Below are positions 59,709 to 64,000 of a stretch of DNA of 64,000 nt, piece after piece; the stretch's first letter is position 1, and each line of letters starts with the position of its first letter. The DNA is taken from positions 1,240,001-1,304,000 of the forward strand of contig NZ_JAUSXB010000001.1 in the NCBI RefSeq assembly GCF_030823375.1, read 5' to 3'. The translations under genes and the position numbers were made by a program. The notes below the pieces were generated by a model, which made no database searches, was not told where the DNA came from, and worked only from the letters and a program-made list of their open reading frames with translations. The stretch comes from Pseudarthrobacter siccitolerans (GTDB taxonomy: Bacteria; Actinomycetota; Actinomycetes; Actinomycetales; Micrococcaceae).

Positions 59709-60800
59709 TCACGCGTCCGAGAGGTGCGCGATGGTGGCGGCCGCGCGGCGCTGGGCGGCAAGCGGGACGTCCTGGATGATGTCGGCCAGGAAGCCGAAGC
59801 GCCGCAGCCATTGGCTGGTCTGCCGTTCCGGCCGGGCGTTCGCTCGTTTCCACCAGTCGGCGATGTCGCCCCAGCCGGGTGCGGCCAGAGAGCCACCCAC
59901 TTCCTGCACTGCCAGCGAGGCACAAAGGTTCGCGAAACGCAGCCTGTTTCCCAGCGGCCAGCCGGCCAGGCTCCCGACGATGAAGGCGGCGTCGAAGCAG
60001 TCACCGGCTCCGGTGGGGTCAAACGCCTTGACGGGCAGGGAGGGCACCCACTCCTCCTCCCCCGTTTCCGAATCCACCGCCATGGCGCCCTGCGGCCCCA
60101 GCGTCACCACGGCCACCGGAACACGGTCCGCCAGCGCATACAGGGCAGTCCAGGGATCATCCTTGCCCGTGAACGCCATGGCCTCGCGCTGGTTGGGCAG
60201 GAACGCGTGGAAGTACTGCAGGTTCTCCAGCCTGACCGGCGCCCACACCCCGCTGGGGTCCCAGCCGACGTCCCCGAACAGCTTCACCCCCGACTCATAA
60301 GCCGCCTTGGCCCACGGCTCCACTTCCAGCCCCACTTCCGCAATGCCTGCGAGCGCGGGCGGGGGGTCACCGATGAGCTCCGAGGACGTCACGGGTGCGG
60401 CATGGCCGTGGGTCACCAGGGACCGGTCCTTGTCCACGCACAGCGAGACGGTGACCGGTGAGTGCCAGCCCGGGACCTTCCGGGACAGGCTCAGGTCAAC
60501 GTGCTCCTGGCCGGCCAGGATTTTCCAGTTGAAGTCCCCGTAGCCGTCATCACCGAACGCCGCCGCCAGGCCTGTGCGCAAGCCCAGCCGGGATGCTGCA
60601 ATGGCCTGATTGGCCACGCCGCCAGGGCAGCTGCCCATGCCGTCGCTCCAGATTTCCGTGCCCGGTTCCGGCCCGTGGGGAAGGCCCGTGAAGATGATGT
60701 CCTGGAACACGGTCCCGGCGAGCAGCACGTCGAAGCCGGCGTCCGAGGGCGACCGTACTGCGGCCAGGGGATCGAACGGGCGTGCTGGGATCGCGTCCAT
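59709..60800 (-). CDS. PfkB family sugar/nucleoside kinase
   Basis: A 363-residue ribokinase-fold kinase. The glycine motif near the N-terminus is GMGSCPGGVANQAIAASRLGL; the catalytic-base motif is FDPTGAGDCFDAAFIVGSL near residue 265. It could phosphorylate a sugar or nucleoside; the substrate cannot be deduced. ATG with TAGTGT 6 nt upstream (leaderless). Divergent from the GH4 gene, and the two could act in one sugar pathway. Confidence 0.9.
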   Translation of the reverse strand: MDAIPARPFDPLAAVRSPSDAGFDVLLAGTVFQDIIFTGLPHGPEPGTEIWSDGMGSCPGGVANQAIAASRLGLRTGLAAAFGDDGYGDFNWKILAGQEHVDLSLSRKVPGWHSPVTVSLCVDKDRSLVTHGHAAPVTSSELIGDPPPALAGIAEVGLEVEPWAKAAYESGVKLFGDVGWDPSGVWAPVRLENLQYFHAFLPNQREAMAFTGKDDPWTALYALADRVPVAVVTLGPQGAMAVDSETGEEEWVPSLPVKAFDPTGAGDCFDAAFIVGSLAGWPLGNRLRFANLCASLAVQEVGGSLAAPGWGDIADWWKRANARPERQTSQWLRRFGFLADIIQDVPLAAQRRAAATIAHLSDA

Positions 60801-60806
60801 GTCCGC

Positions 60807-60874
60807 ACACTACGCCCTGCGGTGTGCAGGCGGTAGGGGCGGCCATAGGTGCTGTGGACAGCCACGCCTAGACT
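60807..60874. promoter_or_regulatory. Divergent leaderless -10 boxes (PfkB kinase / GH4)
   Basis: TAGTGT (60807-60812, minus) lies 6 nt before the PfkB ATG and TAGACT (60869-60874, plus) lies 7 nt before the GH4 ATG. Both genes lack a Shine-Dalgarno site. Confidence 0.55.
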
Positions 60875-60881
60875 GCTGGTT

Positions 60882-62321
60882 ATGCGGCTTCTGATCGTGG
60901 GCGGCGGGGGTTCCCGGGTTCCGTTGATCTACCGGGCGCTGGTGTCCGGCCCCTTCTCCGGCGTGGTGACGGAACTGGTGCTGCACGACGTGGACCCCTC
61001 CCGCCTGGACGCGGTGACGGCGGTCCTGCGCAGCATGCCTGCCCCGGACATGCCGGGCAGGGGCGCCCGCGTGCCTGTCCTTCCCACCACCGACCTGCCC
61101 CAGGCATTGAAAGATACGCAGATGGTGTTTGCCGCCATCCGCCCCGGCGGCACCGCGGGCCGGGTGGCGGACGAGCGGGTGGCCCGGGACCTGGGCGTGC
61201 TGGGCCAGGAAACCACCGGGGCCGGCGGCATCTCCTACGCCCTCCGCACCATCCCGCACATGATGGACCTCGCGCGCCTGATGCAGGAACTCTGCCCGGA
61301 GGCCTGGCTGATCAACTTCACCAACCCCGCCGGCATGGTCACCGAGGCGCTGCTGCCGGTGCTCGGCCGCCGCGTCGTCGGGATCTGCGACTCCGCGGGC
61401 GGCCTGGTGAGCCGTGCAGCAAGGGCGGCAGGGGTGCCTCTTCCGGCGGGAAGCCTCGACGGCGTGGGCTACTACGGGCTGAACCACCTGGGCTGGCTGT
61501 GCCGTCTGGAGTCCGAGGGGCGTGACAGGCTGCCTGCGTTGCTGTCAGACCCGCGTGCCCTGCAGTCCTTTGAAGAGGGCAGGCTGTTCCCGCAGCCATT
61601 CCTGGCAAGTCTGGGCGCCCTGCCCAATGAGTACCTTTATTACTACTACGAGCAGGACAAAGCCCGGGAAGCGATGCACGCCATGGCGCAGACCCGCGGC
61701 GAGAGCATCCACAGCCAGCAGCAGGAGCTCTACCCGCGGCTGGCGGCTGCGGGCGCGGAGGCGTTCGGGTTGTGGGAGGAAGCCCGCCGCTCCCGCGAGG
61801 AGGGCTACCTGGCCGAAGCCCGCGGGAAGGACGAACGCCGCGACGAGGACGACCTCGCCGGTGGCGGATATGAGCGGGTGGCGCTGGCAGCCATGCGGGC
61901 CCTGGCTGGAAACGGGGAAACGCAACTGATCCTGAATACGGGCAACACCGTGCCTCCACGAAGCGCCGAGGTGCCGCTGGCTTCCCAGCCCGCCACTGCT
62001 GCGCCGGCCACCGCCGAAGCGGCCATTCCGGGGCTGCCGCCGGACGCCGTCGTCGAACTTCCCTGCGCAGTGACGGCCGACGGCGCGCTGCCGCTGCCCC
62101 AGCAGGCTCCCCCGGCGGAGCAGCTTCACCTGCTGCAGCAGGTCAAGGAGGTGGAACGGCTGACGGTGCGGGCAGTGACGGACGGTGACCGGGATGCCGC
62201 GCTGCAGGCCTTCGCCCGGCACCCGCTCGTGGCGTCCGAAGCACTCGGTGCGGCACTGTTGGCAGGTTACGAGCAGGCGTTTCCTGCCCTGGGGAAGATG
62301 TGGCGGGGCGTTTGGCGTTGA
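60882..62321 (+). CDS. Glycoside hydrolase family 4 (6-phospho-beta-glucosidase type)
   Basis: A 479-residue NAD+- and divalent-metal-dependent glycosidase. The N-terminal Rossmann motif is LLIVGGGGSRVPLIYRAL, the substrate region NFTNPAGMVTEAL, a metal-binding Cys in GICDSAGGLV and His in GLNHLGWL. The typical phosphate-binding Asn/Arg region and a long C-terminal domain are present. It hydrolyses phospho-glycosides, so it would need a sugar PTS or kinase; the PfkB gene next to it may be relevant. ATG 60882 with a TAGACT box 7 nt upstream. Confidence 0.9.
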   Translation: MRLLIVGGGGSRVPLIYRALVSGPFSGVVTELVLHDVDPSRLDAVTAVLRSMPAPDMPGRGARVPVLPTTDLPQALKDTQMVFAAIRPGGTAGRVADERVARDLGVLGQETTGAGGISYALRTIPHMMDLARLMQELCPEAWLINFTNPAGMVTEALLPVLGRRVVGICDSAGGLVSRAARAAGVPLPAGSLDGVGYYGLNHLGWLCRLESEGRDRLPALLSDPRALQSFEEGRLFPQPFLASLGALPNEYLYYYYEQDKAREAMHAMAQTRGESIHSQQQELYPRLAAAGAEAFGLWEEARRSREEGYLAEARGKDERRDEDDLAGGGYERVALAAMRALAGNGETQLILNTGNTVPPRSAEVPLASQPATAAPATAEAAIPGLPPDAVVELPCAVTADGALPLPQQAPPAEQLHLLQQVKEVERLTVRAVTDGDRDAALQAFARHPLVASEALGAALLAGYEQAFPALGKMWRGVWR

Positions 62322-62398
62322 CACAGGAGTAGTGTTTTATCGAATGCCCAGCACTGATCCGGCGCGCTAATCCGCGCCGGCGGCCGGAAGGAGGTCCC

Positions 62399-63664
62399 GT
62401 GGCGCCTGTCCGCAGGGTGGCGTTACTGTCCCTCCACACCTCCCCCATGGAGCAGCCCGGTTCCGGCGACGCCGGCGGGATGAACGTCTACATCCGTGAA
62501 CTGGCCTCCGCGCTGGCCGAGGCAGGCGTGGAAGTGGAGATCTTCACCCGTGCCACCTCCTCCCACCAGCCCGCCGTCGAGCATCCGGACCCCGGCGTGT
62601 GCGTCCACAACGTCCTGGCCGGGCCGCCGAAGAAGGTTCCCAAGGAAGAACTTCCCGGCCTCCTGCACCACATGGTGCAGGAGATCGACCGGATCCGGGG
62701 CCGGCAGCCGCACGGGCATTACGACGTCATTCACTCGCACTATTGGGTGTCCGGGATCGCTGGCCTGGAGCTGTCCGAACTGTGGGGCGTGCCGCTGGTC
62801 CACACCATGCACACCATGGCCAAGGTCAAGAACCTCCTGCTCGAGTCCGGGGAGCAGCCTGAGCCGCGGCGCCGCGAACTGGGTGAGCACCGGATCGTGG
62901 ACGGGGCCGCGCGGCTGATCGCCAACACCAGTTCTGAAGCCGCAGAGCTAGTGTCCCATTACGGGGCCTCGTACGAGCGGATCGATATTGCGCCTCCCGG
63001 CGTGGACCTGAGTACCTTTACTCCTGCCTTCCGGGCCCGGTCCAGGACGGACCGGGGTATCAGCCCGGATACGTTCCATCTGGTCTTCGCGGGCCGGATC
63101 CAGCGGTTGAAGGGGCCGCAGGTCCTGGTGAAGGCGGCGGCCCTGCTGCGAAGCCGGCGCCCGGACATCGATCTCCGGCTCACCATCCTGGGCTCATTGA
63201 GCGGGAACAGGGAATTCAACCTGCGGCGCCTGATCGCGGAGGCGGACATGGACGACGTCGTCACGCAGCTTCCGCCGGTGAAGGCGCCTGAGCTTGCGGG
63301 CTGGTTCCGTTCGGCGGACGTGGTGGTGATGCCCTCCTACAGCGAATCCTTCGGGCTGGTGGCGCTGGAGGCCCAGGCCTGCGGGACGCCCGTGGTGGCC
63401 ACCCGGGTGGGCGGGCTGTCCCGCGCCATTTTCCATGGCAGGACGGGGCTGCTGGTGGACGGCCATCACGCCGCCGACTGGGCGGACGCGCTGGAGGCTT
63501 TGTACGACGATCCCGTGACCCGCGAGGACATGGGCCGGGCAGCGGCAATCCGGGCCCAGAACTCAGGGTGGCAGCGCACCGCCGCGATCACGCTGGAAAG
63601 CTACCATGCCGCCGTCGACAATTCTGTGCGGCCCCACCTGATCACTGCCCTGCCAGCGGTCTGA
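62399..63664 (+). CDS. mshA: D-inositol-3-phosphate glycosyltransferase (mycothiol synthesis)
   Basis: A 421-residue GT4 enzyme joining GlcNAc from UDP-GlcNAc to 1D-myo-inositol 3-phosphate, the first step of mycothiol synthesis. LLSLHTSPMEQPGSGDAGGM (nucleotide/acceptor loop) at the N-terminus, FAGRIQRLKGPQVL in the donor domain, and the EX7E motif SYSESFGLVALEAQACGTPV are diagnostic. Length is normal. GTG start with GGAAGGAGG 4 nt upstream, a strong site. Its presence places the organism among the actinobacteria that make mycothiol. Confidence 0.95.
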   Translation: MAPVRRVALLSLHTSPMEQPGSGDAGGMNVYIRELASALAEAGVEVEIFTRATSSHQPAVEHPDPGVCVHNVLAGPPKKVPKEELPGLLHHMVQEIDRIRGRQPHGHYDVIHSHYWVSGIAGLELSELWGVPLVHTMHTMAKVKNLLLESGEQPEPRRRELGEHRIVDGAARLIANTSSEAAELVSHYGASYERIDIAPPGVDLSTFTPAFRARSRTDRGISPDTFHLVFAGRIQRLKGPQVLVKAAALLRSRRPDIDLRLTILGSLSGNREFNLRRLIAEADMDDVVTQLPPVKAPELAGWFRSADVVVMPSYSESFGLVALEAQACGTPVVATRVGGLSRAIFHGRTGLLVDGHHAADWADALEALYDDPVTREDMGRAAAIRAQNSGWQRTAAITLESYHAAVDNSVRPHLITALPAV

Positions 63665-63699
63665 ATCTGCCGCCGTCTGAGTCCGCAGCTGTTAGCTTA

Positions 63700-63734
63700 G
63701 GGGCAGGTGTCCCGGCTTGGGGCAGGTGTCCGGC
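63700..63734 (+). repeat. 16-bp direct repeat upstream of fhs
   Basis: GGGGCAGGTGTCC occurs at 63700-63712 and 63719-63731, each followed by a CGGC-like end, in the mshA-fhs gap. A 19-bp period suggests a regulatory site or simple duplication. Confidence 0.45.
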
Positions 63735-63760
63735 TCCGGCCGGTGCAGGAAAGGACAAAG

Positions 63761-64000
63761 ATGTCTGGTCTTCCGACTGATCTTGAGATAGCCAGGGCTG
63801 CCCGGATCCGGCCCATCGACGAGATTGCCGCTGCCGCCGGAATCAACCCGGAAGCCCTGGAGCGGTACGGGCGGTACAAGGCGAAGATTGACCCGGCCAG
63901 GCTGGCTGCGCCCGCTCCGCACGGCAAGGTAGTGCTGGTCTCGGCCATGTCCCCCACGCCCGCAGGTGAAGGAAAGTCCACCACCACGGTAGGGCTCGGC
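63761..64000 (+). CDS. fhs: Formate-tetrahydrofolate ligase (N-terminal part, runs off the window)
   Basis: The first 80 codons are present. It joins formate and THF with ATP to make 10-formyl-THF. The typical start (LEIARAARIRPIDEIAAAAG) and the P-loop-like TPAGEGKSTTTVGLG are visible; the usual form is TPAGEGKTTT, so Ser replaces the first Thr. ATG with GGAAAGGA about 8 nt upstream. The 96-bp gap to mshA holds the direct repeat. Confidence 0.93.
   Translation, partial: MSGLPTDLEIARAARIRPIDEIAAAAGINPEALERYGRYKAKIDPARLAAPAPHGKVVLVSAMSPTPAGEGKSTTTVGLG

Overview
The window is a 64-kb piece of a high-G+C actinobacterial chromosome, most likely from an Arthrobacter/Pseudarthrobacter-type soil bacterium (Micrococcaceae). 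The evidence is very high third-position G+C, frequent GTG and TTG starts, a mycothiol gene (mshA), a GuaB3 paralogue, a CIRCE-controlled groES-groEL pair, and gene blocks that match the known actinobacterial orders alr-tsaE-tsaB-rimI-tsaD and galU-rimJ-GlpR-like/5-FCL/FmdB. I see no insertion sequence, integrase, phage gene or CRISPR array. It reads as ordinary chromosomal backbone with a few lineage-specific insertions.

Layout. 1-3.4 kb: end of xseA, xseB, a PPK2 polyphosphate kinase and an AlaA-type aminotransferase. 3.5-7.1 kb: a complete OpuC-type osmoprotectant ABC importer ending in a perfect 21-bp hairpin. 7.3-15.2 kb: pirin, a GlcNAc-type kinase, a LysR/MFS divergent pair, an Lrp gene, a second MFS/Lrp divergent pair and a CorA channel. 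15.3-20 kb: tRNA-Ala(CGC), a GlpR-like membrane protein, rimJ, galU, then divergently 5-FCL, a CIRCE-preceded FmdB/Ruc-like protein and a CpaB-like SAF protein. 20-24.2 kb: a giant SF1-helicase-like protein whose ATPase motifs are altered. 24.3-36.5 kb: guanine nucleotide genes guaA, guaB3 and guaB, interspersed with SURF1, a lone PTS EIIA, glpD, an ABC exporter and small unknowns. 36.7-44.9 kb: acyltransferase, flavoprotein monooxygenase, TPR-LuxR regulator, ATP-dependent DNA ligase and two RibD_C-like reductases. 44.9-47.1 kb: groEL and groES under two CIRCE operators. 47.2-54.3 kb: a block of transporters and enzymes, including a methyltransferase with an apparent frameshift and a 66-bp inverted repeat. 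54.3-58.5 kb: the alr-tsaEB-rimI-tsaD operon (t6A tRNA modification plus cell wall D-alanine). 58.5-64 kb: membrane protein, PfkB kinase, GH4 glycosidase, mshA and the start of fhs.

The clearest regulatory theme is leaderless translation. About twenty genes have a TANNNT -10 box 6-7 nt before the start codon and no Shine-Dalgarno sequence, and this decides several start sites. The second theme is HrcA/CIRCE heat-shock control shared by groES-groEL and the small zinc-ribbon FmdB/Ruc-like gene.

No wholly new system is obvious. The best leads are the degenerate helicase-nuclease (19987..24207), the CIRCE-FmdB unit, the missing glp/moeA between galU and rimJ, the frameshift at 48502, and the palindromic element at 50555..50620.
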